The translations under genes and the position numbers were made by a program. A stretch of 64,000 nt of DNA from Carposina sasakii (Eukaryota; Arthropoda; Insecta; Lepidoptera; Carposinidae), in assembly GCA_014607495.2 (NCBI GenBank), contig CP053171.1, positions 1,364,001 through 1,428,000 on the forward strand, in the 5' to 3' direction. How positions within the stretch are numbered: position 1 is the first letter of the stretch; the number at the start of each line of letters is the position of its first letter. Below are positions 31,640 through 42,940 of the stretch, piece by piece. The notes under the pieces were generated by a model. The model saw nothing but the letters and a program-made list of their open reading frames with translations. It was not told the DNA's origin and searched no databases.

Positions 31640-32572
31640 GAATAAAAAAGGAACACCATAAGAAGCATACTCGTAACAACCATCAACATAACAAAGTTTT
31701 TTTTCACTGCGGCCAAAATTGCGCAAAAATACAATGATACTGTAAGCCTTAGATATGTTATTTTGCAATAAAATTTATATAGTTATTTATAGTTATTCTC
31801 CTTAAAGTTTGGTAAATTATATAATTATTGAAAGTACATATTGAAGCATATCAAATAAACAAAATAGTGATAATCAAATGTGTACGTAAATATGTAATCA
31901 CTAATCACGTAAATGCTTAAAAGAAATCGCCAGATATACCTATATAAGTACTAATTATTATTCCTCAAAAGCTGCTATACACTATGAGTATATAAATATA
32001 ATGCAGATAATTATTTAGATGACGGTTTCTCAAACGCTATAAATTTTTACCATCAATTTACTAGTTTCCTAGTTTTATCATAATGTGTGGCCATTGAAAG
32101 TGCTCTATTTTTTTTTATTTATTCATAATTACAGAATATACTTTACATAATTAAAGAAGGGTCGCATAATCCCTGGTTCATTTATGCGTGACCCGTGATT
32201 ACGAGTAGTGGGTGATATTATGGCGTTTCATATAACCTACCCTTTGTATTACAGCCTGTATACGAGTACTTACCGTATTTCATCATCATAGCACTTCATT
32301 ATTTGCTGACGTTTATTCGTCTGAGATAAAAATGATTGATGACTTACTCGGTTATTGTAAATGAAGACCGGTTGTAACGAAACACAGACAATAATATATA
32401 GTTACTATCTCATGAGTTATGCAATTCCCTATTTATTTCTCGCGATTAATTTTTTTGTACAAACGGCTGTGTTTCCAAAATAGAGTTGACAGATTTACAG
32501 GATGGTGAAAGAGAATCTACAGGCACGTTTAGTACAGCAGGGCCAGATGTTAAAAACCAGTCACAAACTGAC
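31640..32572. other. Mostly unassigned
   Basis: 32235-32262 (ACCTACCCTTTGTATTACAG) looks like the right tip of a family B MITE. Otherwise no structure found. TACTCGTA-type octamers occur at 31668, 32200 and 32261. Confidence 0.4.
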
Positions 32573-32584
32573 ACGAGTAACTCT

Positions 32585-32665
32585 TATAAAATTATTAATA
32601 AAGAAAATGGAAAAAATTCTTCACCCGAGTGGGAATCGAACCCACGACCACCGCAAACCGTGCAA
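32585..32665 (-). mobile_element. SINE-1, 5'-truncated, with 12-bp target duplication
   Basis: AT-rich tail plus B-box half, stopping at CGCAAACCGTGCA. ACGAGTAACTCT flanks it exactly at 32573-32584 and 32666-32677. Truncation plus a 12-bp duplication is LINE-type retrotransposition. Confidence 0.9.
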
Positions 32666-32819
32666 ACGAGTAACTCTGCCAGAGAGAATGCTCCTCGAAT
32701 TACGATGAAACATATTTTGAGGTAAAATAAGTTTGATGTTATTTCAGCATGCCCTCTCGTTTTGTTCATAGTATCATACTTACATAGAATTACCCACATA
32801 GTAACTACATGAGTGGATA

Positions 32820-32990
32820 CCATGTATCGGCAAACGCAGCGTGGGAAGGCCACCCGCGAGGTGGACGGATGACCTGGCCAAGGTCGCGGGCGTCGGTTGG
32901 ATGCAGGCTGCTCCCGACCGGTCAGAGTGGAGGTTGTTGGGGGAGGCCTATGTCCAACAGTGGACTTCTCAGGGCTGTAAATGATGATGA
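32820..32990 (+). pseudogene. LINE ORF C-terminus (51783 family)
   Basis: Frame from 32820 gives IGKRSVGRPPARWTDDLAKV, then AGVGWMQAAPDRSEWRLLG, then EAYVQQWTSQGCK and TGA at 32982-32984, followed by TGATGA repeats. It differs by only a few residues from 51783-52016. These are the last ~55 codons of a non-LTR retrotransposon ORF, heavily 5'-truncated. Confidence 0.85.
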
Positions 32991-32999
32991 ACTACATGA

Positions 33000-33339
33000 A
33001 GTTGTCTAAGAAAAACTACAAATTCTTCGCCAAGGTCATCCAACTTTATAACTAGAAAAAAGATTTAGTTTTTATCTAGAGGCACTTGGTCTATATTTTT
33101 TCGCCGAAAACGATGTATATTTTCGTTCCAGTAAACAAGTCTCCTGAGATAGGCGCCAGTGTAGTTACAATTCTAACATAATGTCGTATGTTTTATTTAG
33201 TTTCATATGTTCACCGTGGAATTTAGTTATTGAAGTAGATACTGAGATAAGTGAGGAAAGTTGGACCGAGAGGATTATGTCCACATCTATGGGTCACTTC
33301 ATGAGGTGATAATAAAAAGGAGGTGCTTCATCGTCTTAC
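33000..33339. other. Unassigned sequence
   Basis: AGGCGCCAGTGTAGTTACAA (33152) resembles the sequence at 53140; nothing else. Confidence 0.4.
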
Positions 33340-33465
33340 CAAAATAGGGTAGCCAGAACCACAGGTACATAAAAATGATCTCATAGCCGCATTAAGCATA
33401 GAGAGGATAGATGTAATCTAGTGTGACTCTGTAGTCTAATGAGGCCCCGCATCAGTCTAGGACTT
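33340..33465 (-). mobile_element. Family E repeat, diverged
   Basis: AATAGGGTAGCCAGAACC and GAGGCCCCGCATCAG in minus order; the centre is deleted. Confidence 0.65.
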
Positions 33466-33507
33466 TACCAAATGCAAACGGATGTATGTATGTATACACT
33501 GTATATA

Positions 33508-33874
33508 CAGGTGTTTTTTTTGTGGCCACCATTAACGAAGGGTACGTACTCTATATATATCAAATAAAGTAAGTTTATGCCAAAAAAAATGCTGGGATTT
33601 TTATATTTTTTATTCCTTGATCGTGCGAAATTTTTAGTGTCTAGTGTTTCTGTTAGTTTTTTTATAGACAGATATTAATTATTTTTCGTTAAAAAAATTC
33701 TGCTACGCGCGTCTATGTGCATTTATGCAGAAAAACGCAGTTTATTTACTCAACTTTGGACCCTAATATTTTGGAAACCAGACACTTCCCAGGTATGCTT
33801 CCATGGAGAAAAATGATCGTGATGATGAGGAGATTCCGTAGTTTTCGGGAACGTTGACGACCAAAAATCACCTT
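33508..33874 (-). mobile_element. Family A MITE, full length
   Basis: TA then CAGGTGTTTTTTTTGTGGCC to CAAAAATCACCTTG then TA. All internal landmarks are present. No ORF. Confidence 0.85.
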
Positions 33875-33879
33875 GTATA

Positions 33880-34282
33880 CAAAATCAACTTCTTTTAAAG
33901 TTTTGTCTGTTTGTTTGTTCCAGTTAATCTCTGAAACAGCTGGATCGATTCGAACGAAACTCGAAAGATAGCTGAAGTAATAAGGAATAACTTAGACTTC
34001 ACCGAAACGGGAAGTAACAGGAACTGTAAAGTTCACACAGAAGTTGCCGTAATTTATTCATAAAAAGTGGTGTAACCGGTGGTGGTGCGTAATATGCCAT
34101 GACAGTCTGAAACCATTGACTACTAGTAGACCGCACTACATAGCGGTATCTCCTCATTGTTATTACTCCATTGGTCACCCACAAAGTGTGTTCATTTGAC
34201 TTTTATAGATCACTTTTTAGGGCTATTTGCAATGATGTGATAAAGATTTGGATGCGGTATTAAGGATAGTATAGGTAAAACT
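33880..34282. other. Helitron-like scrap, rest unassigned
   Basis: GTCTGTTTGTTTGTTCCAG and AAACAGCTGGATCGATTC (33905-33950) look like the inside of a Helitron. No ends seen. Confidence 0.35.
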
Positions 34283-34440
34283 GCCTGCGGCGCCATTAGG
34301 TCCTGCGTTTGAATCCGAATTTGAATCGATAGAAGCAAACAATGATACTCGTATATGATGAATGTCGAAGTTTGTTTCCGAGTCATGGATGTTTATATCT
34401 ATGTATTGATACTCCTATATTGCCCATTGATACAAGATGT
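34283..34440 (+). mobile_element. SINE-3, diverged
   Basis: CCATTAGGTCCTGCGTTTGA and TTTGTTTCCGAGTCATGGAT align with 25560-25650 and 55425-55500. It carries a TACTCGTA gain at 34346-34353 and a possible decayed one (TACTCCTA) near 34410. Confidence 0.65.
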
Positions 34441-34764
34441 GAGGTATTTCAGTATGTGTATTGTAAACTATTTGAATATAGGCCATATAGTATGTATGTA
34501 TAGCTGGGTGCACCACGGGAGGTTGAAGTGACATTGTAACCAGTCCAAAACACACAATGCCTTATCCAACTACTTCCAAACCCTTGCCACTGACCCACAG
34601 TAAAAATAATAAGCCACTTAACCCCAGCCGAGTCACGCACGATCAAGGCTGGACACAATTCTTGACCTTTCCTGGTAATGGGCTTCACAGGGTTGAGTGG
34701 GCTATGTTTTTTTTAAGTTAGTCCGTTTTAATGTGGCGGAAACTTTGACGGGTGAATACATACA

Positions 34765-34945
34765 TATAGTCAGGCTCATTATCCCCCGTTGGGTTGGGCA
34801 AAAGTGTGCGAATTACACACCCATTTTTCACCAGTTAGCCTACTCCTATTAAGTCCCACGTGGTAAGGGGTGAGCCTACCGCCGCTTTTCGGGCACAAAT
34901 ACAATAATATAGCGACCGATAACGAATCGAATAGGAAATGTTTCC
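34765..34945. repeat. Family F repeat, longest copy
   Basis: GGCTCATTATCCCCCGTTGG, ACACACCCATTTTTCAC, AAGTCCCACGTGGTAAGGGG, GCCTACCGCCGCTTTTCGGG. Shared with 13060 (left) and 46515 (right). Non-coding. Confidence 0.65.
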
Positions 34946-34973
34946 GTGCCATTTAAAAAATATACGTATCATA

Positions 34974-35368
34974 CAGGGTGTTTTTTTGTGGCCACCTTTA
35001 ACGAAGGGTACGTACTCTATACATCAAATAAAGTAAGTTTATGCCAAAAAAAATGCTGGGAAAAAAAAAATTTTTTGAAAAAAAAAATTAATTACTTGAT
35101 TGGGTGAAATTTATAGTGTCTAGTGTTTATGTTAGTTTTTTTATAGACAGATATTAATTATTTCTCGTGAAAAAATCTTGCTACGCGCGTCTATGTGCAT
35201 TTATGCAGAAAAACGCAGTCTATTTACTCAACTTTGGACCCTAATATTTTGGAAACCTGACACTTCCCAGGTATGCTTCCATGGAGAAAAATGATCGTGA
35301 TGATGAGGAGATTCCGTAGTTTTCGGGAACGTTGACGACCAAAACGTTGACGACCAAAAATCACCCTG
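34974..35368 (-). mobile_element. Family A MITE, full length
   Basis: TA then CAGGGTGTTTTTTTGTGGCC to AATCACCCTG then TA. Near its right end CGTTGACGACCAAAA is tandemly duplicated (about 35330-35358). Confidence 0.9.
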
Positions 35369-35645
35369 TATTGTTTGCCTCTTAATTGGAAGTGCCATAC
35401 GTTAAAATGTGAGGTTTATTGTTTAAAGGTTTTTTTGCAATCAAAAACCGCACATAGGCACGGCAGTCAGTGTTGTGTGAATCACTATGGTAGTTTAGCT
35501 TTTACTTTTTATGGCAAACACGCCGTACGCTTAAGAAATCGTACCATGGACAAGGCTATAGCGAGCTAGCAGCGAACTGATTTTTGTGACGTCACCAGCA
35601 CGGATAGTCACGGACCGGCGCGGCAGTGTGTATAATGCTTACTTA
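35369..35645. other. Unassigned sequence
   Basis: Spacer between A and B elements. The 64-codon plus frame at 35375-35569 has no recognisable motif. Confidence 0.4.
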
Positions 35646-35647
35646 TA

Positions 35648-35907
35648 CAGGGTGTAACAAAAAGGGTATGTTAAGCGAAAAGCTACGTAAATAGCCCACT
35701 GTAGAGAACCTATCCACAAAATTTGAGACTCGAAATCACATGTTTATTTTTTCTGATAGTATGGAGAATATTTAAATATCTCAGGAATTTTCATACAATC
35801 TTGAAAAATAAACATGTGATTTCGAGTCTCAATTTTTGTGGATAGGTTCTCTACGGTGGGCTATTTACATAGCTTTTCGCTTAACATACCCTTTTTGTTA
35901 CATCCTG
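35648..35907. mobile_element. Family B MITE, full length
   Basis: TA then CAGGGTGTAACAAAAAGGGT to GTTACATCCTG then TA; 260 bp with long inverted arms (ATTTAAATATCTCAGGAAT near the centre). Confidence 0.9.
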
Positions 35908-35982
35908 TATATGAATTCAAACAAAACCAAACAAAATCCATTGAGTCCTGTAGGTGCGGTGCGTCCGCACTTTACCATCCAG

Positions 35983-36065
35983 ACGCACATATTTTTTAAA
36001 GTTTCACCTTTTTCGCGGGGTTTTTTAAAGTTTACTCGGACGAGGTCACGGGCGTTCACTTATCG
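35983..36065 (+). mobile_element. Helitron 3' scrap
   Basis: AAGTTTACTCGGACGAGGTC then ACGGGCGTTCACTTAT recalls the Helitron 3' end, with the CTAGT decayed. Confidence 0.45.
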
Positions 36066-36300
36066 TATCAACTGATTCTACATTTATACATACTCAGACG
36101 CCCTTGAACCAAATACCTGAAACTCGTCTAAGCTGGAACAAAGCGGAAATATCCCACGTTAATTTTCCGTTCAGACTCACTTGTTCAAATACTCAGTAAT
36201 TCAGTCACGTTTCCAATTATACTGTCTCCCGCTTTACTGATTGGTGGCGAGCTTGAATATGTAAAAGTGGGTATGTACGTAAAGGTACACTGTAAATCAA

Positions 36301-36510
36301 TCTACTAATATTACAAACGCGAACGAAAGTTTGTAAGTATGGATGGATGGATGGTTGTTACTCTTTCACGTGAAAACGGCTAAAGCGATTTTAGTAAAAT
36401 TTGGTATGGAGTTAGCTGACACCCTGGATTAACACATAGACTACTTTTTATCCCGGAAAAATATCAAGAAGATTGGTTGGGCAAATAAATAAATAAACAA
36501 TCAAATTAAA
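36301..36510 (+). mobile_element. Helitron, 5' half
   Basis: A then TCTACTAATATTACAAACGC, GTTTGTAAGTATGGATGG, ACACCCTGGATTAACACATA. The reverse complement of 55168-55405 carries the same 5' half. The 3' end is absent. Confidence 0.7.
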
Positions 36511-37126
36511 TATTTATATTATTAGTCAGGATATTTGCGTTAGTTGCTAAAAGTAATAATAATGTCAAAAGTAATTATTACCTATAGGTATATATAATGA
36601 ACTTTTTAGTTCAAAGTCCATACAAATTCCACCATCCATTCCATTCCGTTCATTGAAACCTAATGTAAGTAAAATGCCTAGGCGAAAGGGGTGAACTTCA
36701 GTGCCTATGACACGGATACGAATACCTACCATTGAAATGTGATACCGCTTTTGAGAAATAAATAAAAATCAATTTACCACAAAAACATTTTAAAAAATGA
36801 AGTCAGGAATACGTTGTCATGTGTGAAATATGCATAACATAAAGTTTCCAGTTTTGGAAAACGTTCAACAATAGCACGATTGGCCCTCCTATCTGTCAAA
36901 TTATAGACTGATATACATAGATATAGTAGAGTAGTAAACCTGAAACCTCGAAACAAAGTAAAAAAATGGGACCGTCCGCTATTGAACTTACCCTCAGAAC
37001 TTACCACATACTTACTATGAGTTTTCGACGTGGTTTTGACACTTGAAATACTTTTTTCTATAGGTAACAATAATGGCCGCCGGTGCCGTCTTTATAAACG
37101 TCAAAAGCAAGGAAAATGCCAGATAA
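36511..37126. other. Unassigned sequence
   Basis: The minus frame at 36774-37070 shows no motif. No supported feature. Confidence 0.45.
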
Positions 37127-37128
37127 TA

Positions 37129-37394
37129 CAGGATGATTTTTGGTCGTCAACGTTCCCGAAAACTACGGGATCATTTTTCTCCATGGAAGCATACTGGGAA
37201 GTGTCTGGTTTCCAAAATATTAGGGTCCAAAGTTGAGTAAATAGACTGCGTTTTTCTGCATAAATGCACATAGACGCGCGTAGCTTCACGAAAAATAATT
37301 AAATCTGTAGACACTATAAATTTCGCACGATCAAGGAAAGCATGCATAAACTTACTTTATTTCATGTATAGAGCATACCCTTCTGTACATCCTG
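37129..37394 (+). mobile_element. Family A MITE, internally deleted
   Basis: TA then CAGGATGATTTTTGGTCGTC to CATCCTG then TA, 266 bp instead of ~390. Two internal deletions remove part of the ATCTCCTCATCATC region and the centre. Confidence 0.85.
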
Positions 37395-37670
37395 TATATA
37401 TTACTTTATCCCATATAAAATGGTTTTCAGTTTCAATCCACTTCTATTTATAAATTAGTTGTTATCCCTAATATTTTACGTCAATCCTTAAGTCCGCATT
37501 CTCCAATTTTCGAGACCATGAAATATGAGACGATTATTCATTCCGTGAGGACATGATTGCTGCTTGCTCCAACGTGATTAAGTAGCATATATCGTGAGAG
37601 AAAAGGTATAATAACTTTTTTTTACTACTACTGTTAAATTCCGAAATTAAAACTATTAATCTGCTCGTCT

Positions 37671-37870
37671 ACCTGATGCGGGGCTTTATTAGAAAATCAA
37701 CTGCATCTCCTTTCGTGCATGTCGGTTAAAAAGCTCGGTATTCTCTCAGGCGATAAGCTAGCAAACTTTTAACTATCATTTACAACATTTTCCCGCTAGG
37801 TGGCAGTAAATTCTCCTTTATGATTGCACAATTCTAGCTACCCTATTTCACGGAAACACATACATGTGTT
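37671..37870 (+). mobile_element. Family E repeat copy
   Basis: CCTGATGCGGGGCTTTATTA, CAACTGCATCTCCTTTCGTG, CTCTCAGGCGATAAGCTAGC, CTAGCTACCCTATTTCACGG, in full order. Confidence 0.75.
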
Positions 37871-38213
37871 TTAGATAATATATATGTATGAATATGTATC
37901 GATTCTTCGATCTCATGTAAAATAAATAATAAATAATTGCAACTACCAGTAAAGTATTAAAAACGCAAAATGATGGAAATCACGGAATCTATTGTAACTA
38001 TATAACTATACATTATAAAGTAATTAAATTTAAAATTATTGGGACTGACTATACCAACTATGTTTTAGTAAATATCTGGCTATAGTCTACAAAATGCCAT
38101 AATCTCAGTGTCACACCAACCTAAAGCAGTTTAAGGTATTTACAAATAATAACAGTTATAAATTGCGCTCGATTGTAGTCGTTACACCTTTTACAAGTTG
38201 GTAAATAATGTCC
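37871..38213. other. AT-rich stretch, nothing recognised
   Basis: No supported feature. Confidence 0.5.
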
Positions 38214-38484
38214 AGGGGCCCAATTCCCGAACTGTCTCGAGTTGGAATGAAGCCGAAACGGAACCGTTGTAGACGCTCAGAACAAAGCAAAAATTACTTT
38301 ACGGTGACGTAATTAGACACATTTCAGCACGAGACAGATCTTTGTTTTTATTCTGTCATTATCGCGACCGATGCGTGCTAAAATATACCCCATTACTCAA
38401 GCGATAAGTATATATTGCTTCGCACCGCCTTTCCTTAACGTTAGTGGTTGCATTTCGGCTTTAAAATTTTCTAGAATTGCCCCC
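38214..38484. mobile_element. Inverted-repeat element, copy 2 (partner at 2202)
   Basis: Ends CAGGGGCCCAATTC and GAATTGCCCCCCTG are inverted. The interior matches 2202-2485 reversed. CAGGGG/CCCCTG ends resemble hAT elements, but no 8-bp duplication is visible. Confidence 0.65.
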
Positions 38485-38705
38485 CTGGCCATAAGGCGCG
38501 TAGACATTATGCCATTAAGCTCTAATGTATGACTGAGTTACTAGGAAGGCTTTGCCATTTACGATGTTCTTTAAAATCGTAGTCTTTTTGCCCTTATAGC
38601 ATTATTTATGGGGTCGGCGCAACATTGTTTCTTTCGAAACGCACATTGCCAATGATTTGGCATTTTCTTTACGACCGGCTGCCTGCTGGATGACGACCCT
38701 CCTCA

Positions 38706-38857
38706 GGTATAGCTAAGTGTAAATTTTTTATAAAATCCGTACAAGAAATAGATTCAGTGGTACAGGCCCGAGACTGGGATCGAACTCACGCCTTCCGACT
38801 GAAAGGCGCACTTCTTAGCACTTCGCTGCGTCTTAACCACTAGGCCATCACTGCTTT
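38706..38857 (-). mobile_element. SINE-2, promoter part
   Basis: CCCGAGACTGGGATCGAACT and CTTAACCACTAGGCCATCAC are the reverse of B and A boxes. A short duplication near the A box (CTTAGCACTTCGCTGCGTCT) is private to this copy. Confidence 0.75.
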
Positions 38858-38879
38858 ACGGTGTTCTTTAAAATAATTT

Positions 38880-39105
38880 GATATTTTTACATACTGTGCT
38901 CCCAAAATTGTGTAGCCAGAACAGCAAGAATACAGAGGACATCCTACAGCATAACGGGGACAGATGTAAATGATCAGTGATAAGTTGCCAGCTTCTCGCG
39001 ATGTCGTATTAGAGAATGCCCAAATTTCTTAGTCGAATCTCATGATATTCGCATAGAAGGAGATGGAACTGATGTATTCTAGTGAAGCCCTGCATTAGCA
39101 CAGGG
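38880..39105 (-). mobile_element. Family E repeat, near full length
   Basis: TTGTGTAGCCAGAACAGCAA, ATAACGGGGACAGATGTAAA, GTGATAAGTTGCCAGCTTCT, TCTAGTGAAGCCCTGCATTA in minus order. Confidence 0.8.
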
Positions 39106-39109
39106 CTAT

Positions 39110-39878
39110 TATTAAGGGCTATGTTCGATCGTATTGTCTGACGTGGGCGAGCACCCTTAACGTGCGGCTTTGATTTCAGCTTGTCAAACAAAATAAAAGG
39201 CTTGCCATTTGCCTTTTTGCGCCTAGTCATCATAACAGCCCAAGATTATAACTATATAGATGTAAAACAAATCTTAGCTAACGCAGTGGTTAAAACAGGA
39301 ACTAAATTCACATTTCATTGACCAGTAACCACAAGGTCTACAGTGGCGACACTATGGTCGTTTCAGATAAGTTTGTAAGACAGTAAATGTAGAACCCCAT
39401 GAAGATAATACCCATTGACGTCACAAATTCAAAGTTCATTGACATTGCTATTCCTTCCTCGGAAAATTGCCTTTACTTCTATGTTTCGGGTAACGAAATG
39501 TCTTCTTGTTACCATCGAAAAAGCTACCTTAAGACTATAGAATTAAAGCGGATACTTTACGGGACCAGTATAAGAACTACGTCCAAATATATCTTTGTCA
39601 AATTCGCTTCGAAGATTTTAATGGTTAGTGGAGTTGAATGGTCGTAAAATTATTTTTAAAGTGATTTTAAACGATCACTCTATTTAATGACGTTAGTTAA
39701 TTTTAATGGCGAACTATTAAAGGTATTTTCTTGTAAAATGTTTCGCAATTACACACAAAAGAGTTGCATTTGTTATTAGTCTGGTAGGCGGGCTTTTCTT
39801 CGACCTATTTGTACTACATTACAACGTCTTGGTAATATCCACGTTATATCAGAAAATAAAATATAAACTGCTCTAATA
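39110..39878. other. Unassigned sequence
   Basis: The plus frame at 39399-39647 (82 codons) starts with an ATG and is somewhat mixed in composition, but I see no motif, no splice context and no relative in the window. Confidence 0.35.
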
Positions 39879-39880
39879 TA

Positions 39881-40131
39881 CTGGGTGTAAAAAGACAACT
39901 TTATTCTTTTAATACCTCGTATTCTTTATAACATCACGATCATTTTTTTCTATGGAAGCACCCCTGGGAAACTACGGGTTTCCAAGATATTGAGGTCCAA
40001 ATTAAATTATATATATTAATATTATCATATTTTTTTGTCGTTTCCCAGGGTTGGTTCCATAGAGGAAAATGATCGTAACCTTACAAAGAATACGAGGTAT
40101 TAAAAAAACATCGTTGTCTTTTTACAACCTA
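39881..40131. mobile_element. Family C MITE
   Basis: TA then CTGGGTGTAAAAAGACAACT; the arms repeat as AATACCTCGTATTCTTTATA and AAGAATACGAGGTATTAAAA, and GGGAAAC/GTTTCCC near the centre. The right end reads TTTTTACAACCTA then TA. Confidence 0.8.
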
Positions 40132-40142
40132 TATAGTTACAT

Positions 40143-40308
40143 TTTATAAAATATTAATAAGAAAATAAAATAAAGAAATTCACCCGAGTGAGATTTGAAC
40201 TCACGACCACACGCATTCCGTACATCGCTCTACCAACTGCGCTATCGGGTCACTTAACTCGGATGATGAATTTTACCATATCTTTTGATTTACGTTTTTG
40301 CCAACATT
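40143..40308 (-). mobile_element. SINE-1 copy (subtype 2)
   Basis: On the minus strand GACCCGATAGCGCAGTTGGT and GTGAGTTCAAATCTCAC, then the AT tail. It directly follows the family C MITE. Confidence 0.8.
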
Positions 40309-40539
40309 TTAATTGAAAAGAAGCTGTATAATTTATTATGTCGCATGTTGTTTCAATTTCAAAATTGAAAGGTGAATTATTACTTTCTTATATTAGGTAA
40401 GTACTATATATTACTATGCGTGTATCATCATCATCATCATTATGTTTATAACTTGTCACTGATCTTTTATATCTTGATTTTATGATCACCACATGAACGC
40501 AGCCATATGTATAAATAAATAAACAATAACAAATAACTG

Positions 40540-40843
40540 AAACATGGAAAACTGGTGTCGCTGACGTTGGCGTGCAGACCGCAAGACTGAAGTGGAACTG
40601 GGCCGGACACATATGTCGAATGCACCCAGAAAGATGGGCAAAGATAGCCACTGATTGGTTGCCTACAGACGGAAACCGGCGTAGGGAAAGACCTAGGAGA
40701 AGATGGAGGGACGATTTGGATAAGTTTCTGCCAGATTGGGCCACTATAGCCGGAACAAGACAAGTGTGGGCTCAAATGGAGGAGGCCTTTGCCCAGCAGT
40801 GGGACACGGAAAGTGCTATTAAAAAAATTGATGTACTCGTATA
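40540..40843 (+). pseudogene. LINE ORF C-terminus
   Basis: Frame: TARLKWNWAGHICRMHPERW, then RRRERPRRRWRDDLDKFLP, then AQMEEAFAQQWDTESA, stop at 40842-40844. WAGH..R and RPR-RW-DDL are C-terminal hallmarks of endonuclease/reverse-transcriptase LINEs. The reading frame is intact over ~90 codons, but no catalytic domain precedes it. Two long antisense frames (40388-40862) are shadows. It belongs to a subgroup distinct from the 51783 family. Confidence 0.75.
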
Positions 40844-41017
40844 ATTTACAGTACTTCACCAATTCTCAGCTTTTACGATCCGTCATACTAGTCCGAGCAT
40901 ATTCCAATCTTATACTCAGACTTTTCTATACAAAATATCATTTTACACCTCAGATTAAAGTTGACCGACGTCCCTCATATAGAAGGACAGTTGGACGATG
41001 ATAATAGTAGGTATGTT

Positions 41018-41931
41018 TAGGGTTGCCGCTCGATAGTCCACTATCGATAGACTATCGATAGTTGGGCAAAAACAATAGTATCGATTCCTATCGATACTTT
41101 GGCTAGTATCGATAGCCCCGTGAGGGGCAATACTATTGACACACAGCAATACCATCGATAGTATCGATACTATTGCAACTGAATATTGCAATAACAATCG
41201 ATACTATCGATAGTATCGATACTATCGATTGTTTTATCCCATCGATAATGACCTTTTCCTCAATAGTATTGCTAATACCATAATTGTCTAGCTAGTGGCT
41301 GACAGGATATGAGATGGTTTTAAGGTTTTTAAATATTTGCTTATCATCATCATCAGCCTATTGCAGTCCACTGCTGGACGTAGGCCTACCCGGGGCACGC
41401 TACAAGACTGCCATTGGGGGTTTTTGCCCATAGTCACTACGCTGGGCAGTCGGGTTGGTGACCGTTTATTTAAATATTTGCTTATAATAATTTTTATTGT
41501 CATTTAAGTTGATAACAATAAATTACAAGGTTTATGAGGGTAAAATGATAAAATCCTCCTTAAATACTGTTGCACTATTTTACATTTAGTATACCGTTTT
41601 ATTTTTAACATTTACCGTTTTTTTACATTTAGTATATACAGGTCACATCACATAAAATAGTTACATCAAGATTACAGTCTCAAAATATTTACTAGCTACA
41701 TCAGCCAATATTCATGCACAATATTATTGAATCATAGCCTACTATCGACCGCGCAACATATCGATGGTATCGATAGTATCAATTATTATTACAATAGTCA
41801 TGACCGATACTATCGATAGTATTGCTGTGTGTCAATAGTATTGCCCCTCACGGGGATATCGATAGTATCGATAGGCCTATCGATATTATGGATTATTTTC
41901 GAGGTCAACTATCGATAGTTCGGCAACACTA
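41018..41931. mobile_element. hAT-type non-autonomous element with TATCGATA arrays
   Basis: TAGGGTTGCCG (41018-41028) and CGGCAACACTA (41921-41931) are inverted ends with one mismatch. GGTATGTT is duplicated exactly at 41010-41017 and 41932-41939. An 8-bp duplication and TAGGG ends fit hAT. Both subterminal regions carry TATCGATA, about 7 copies on the left and 6 on the right, and an inverted block (CCCCGTGAGGGGCAATACTA and its complement). A LINE tail is nested inside. Confidence 0.9.
41345..41468 (-). mobile_element. LINE 3' tail nested in the hAT element
   Basis: Flanked by an exact 17-bp duplication at 41328-41344 and 41469-41485 (TTTAAATATTTGCTTAT). On the minus strand it ends ...CTGCAATAGGCTGATGATGA. 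The same sequence occurs at 21211 and partly at 23966. Only ~124 bp were inserted. Confidence 0.85.
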
Positions 41932-41939
41932 GGTATGTT

Positions 41940-42643
41940 TAATCGCATTTATCTTTGGAAAGCGCAATAGGATTTTTTTCATATACATTAGCATCCTCCA
42001 TAACTAATTATAAACTTCGTTTTTTGAAAAAAAAAAGGCTAATATTAACCTGGAAAAATAACGAATTTTCACAAAAAAAAAAGAAATTTTATAACTGTAT
42101 TCCAAGAGCGTCCCGAACAGCTATTGTAAGAACAAAATAGAAATCCGCTTATCTCGCATCAGGGTTTAATAAGAACATAACAGGCTAGAGCAGAAATATA
42201 AAGCTAAGCTTCGAACAAAGTCGAGTAAAGGTCCTATTACATTATTATGGTATCATGGCATCTCAACGAGAAGGGCTATGAAACAATGGTGCAACTAATT
42301 TGGTGGCGTACGTGATATATTCAGGTAACTAACAAAACTTAGAATTGCTTTTATTATAAGTTGTTGCGGCCGTTCTGACACATTTTTGTATGTATGATAA
42401 ATAACCTCATTCACTTAAATAAAAAACCAGAATGTGTAAAAATTTTGTATCGCTCATGACTAAGACGAATCTAATGTTATTTCTAAAGTTCAAATGCTGC
42501 AACAATCGAAAAACATAATCCTTCTTTTGGCATAGTCGGGTAAAAATAGACTTTTAGTTTTTGTACTTCAGAAAATGGTGTAATTAGTATAACATGGGGG
42601 AAAACTATTAACTTTTTATAGAAAAAAACTTAAGTTAATCTGT
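41940..42643. other. AT-rich stretch, nothing recognised
   Basis: Several A runs; no supported feature. Confidence 0.5.
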
Positions 42644-42651
42644 GTTATCAG

Positions 42652-42932
42652 CAGAGGTCGGAATTAGGTAGAGTCATTTATGTACTTGCATCGAAATGTT
42701 GATATTAATGTGGACCTTCCCAGGATTTCTAATGGACAATCCCGTGTGGCCAACAATATTACAAATAAATAATAATAAAACCCTCAGAGATAGACAAATA
42801 AAACAAAGATAATTAACATAAAATTTCTGCTCTTTAAAATTAATACCGGAATTTGAGGCATATCCACTTTATTCTTTCGCTGTATAAAATCAGTGCAAGT
42901 ACATAAATGACTCTACCTAATTCCGACCTCTG
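42652..42932. mobile_element. hAT-type MITE with 39-bp perfect inverted ends
   Basis: Left end 42652-42690 and right end 42894-42932 are perfect reverse complements, starting CAGAGGTCGGAATTAGG. GTTATCAG is duplicated exactly at 42644-42651 and 42933-42940. Length 281 bp, AT-rich inside, no ORF. The 8-bp duplication and CAGAG terminus point to the hAT superfamily. Confidence 0.93.
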
Positions 42933-42940
42933 GTTATCAG

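Noticed and set aside
32809..33009. 66-codon ORF beginning MSGYHVSANAAWEG
   Set aside because: It is a frame shadow of the LINE end at 32820-32984, whose proper frame matches 51783-52016.
40388..40862. Two long minus-strand ORFs (118 and 131 codons)
   Set aside because: They are antisense shadows of the plus-strand LINE C-terminus at 40540-40843, whose peptide matches a known LINE pattern.
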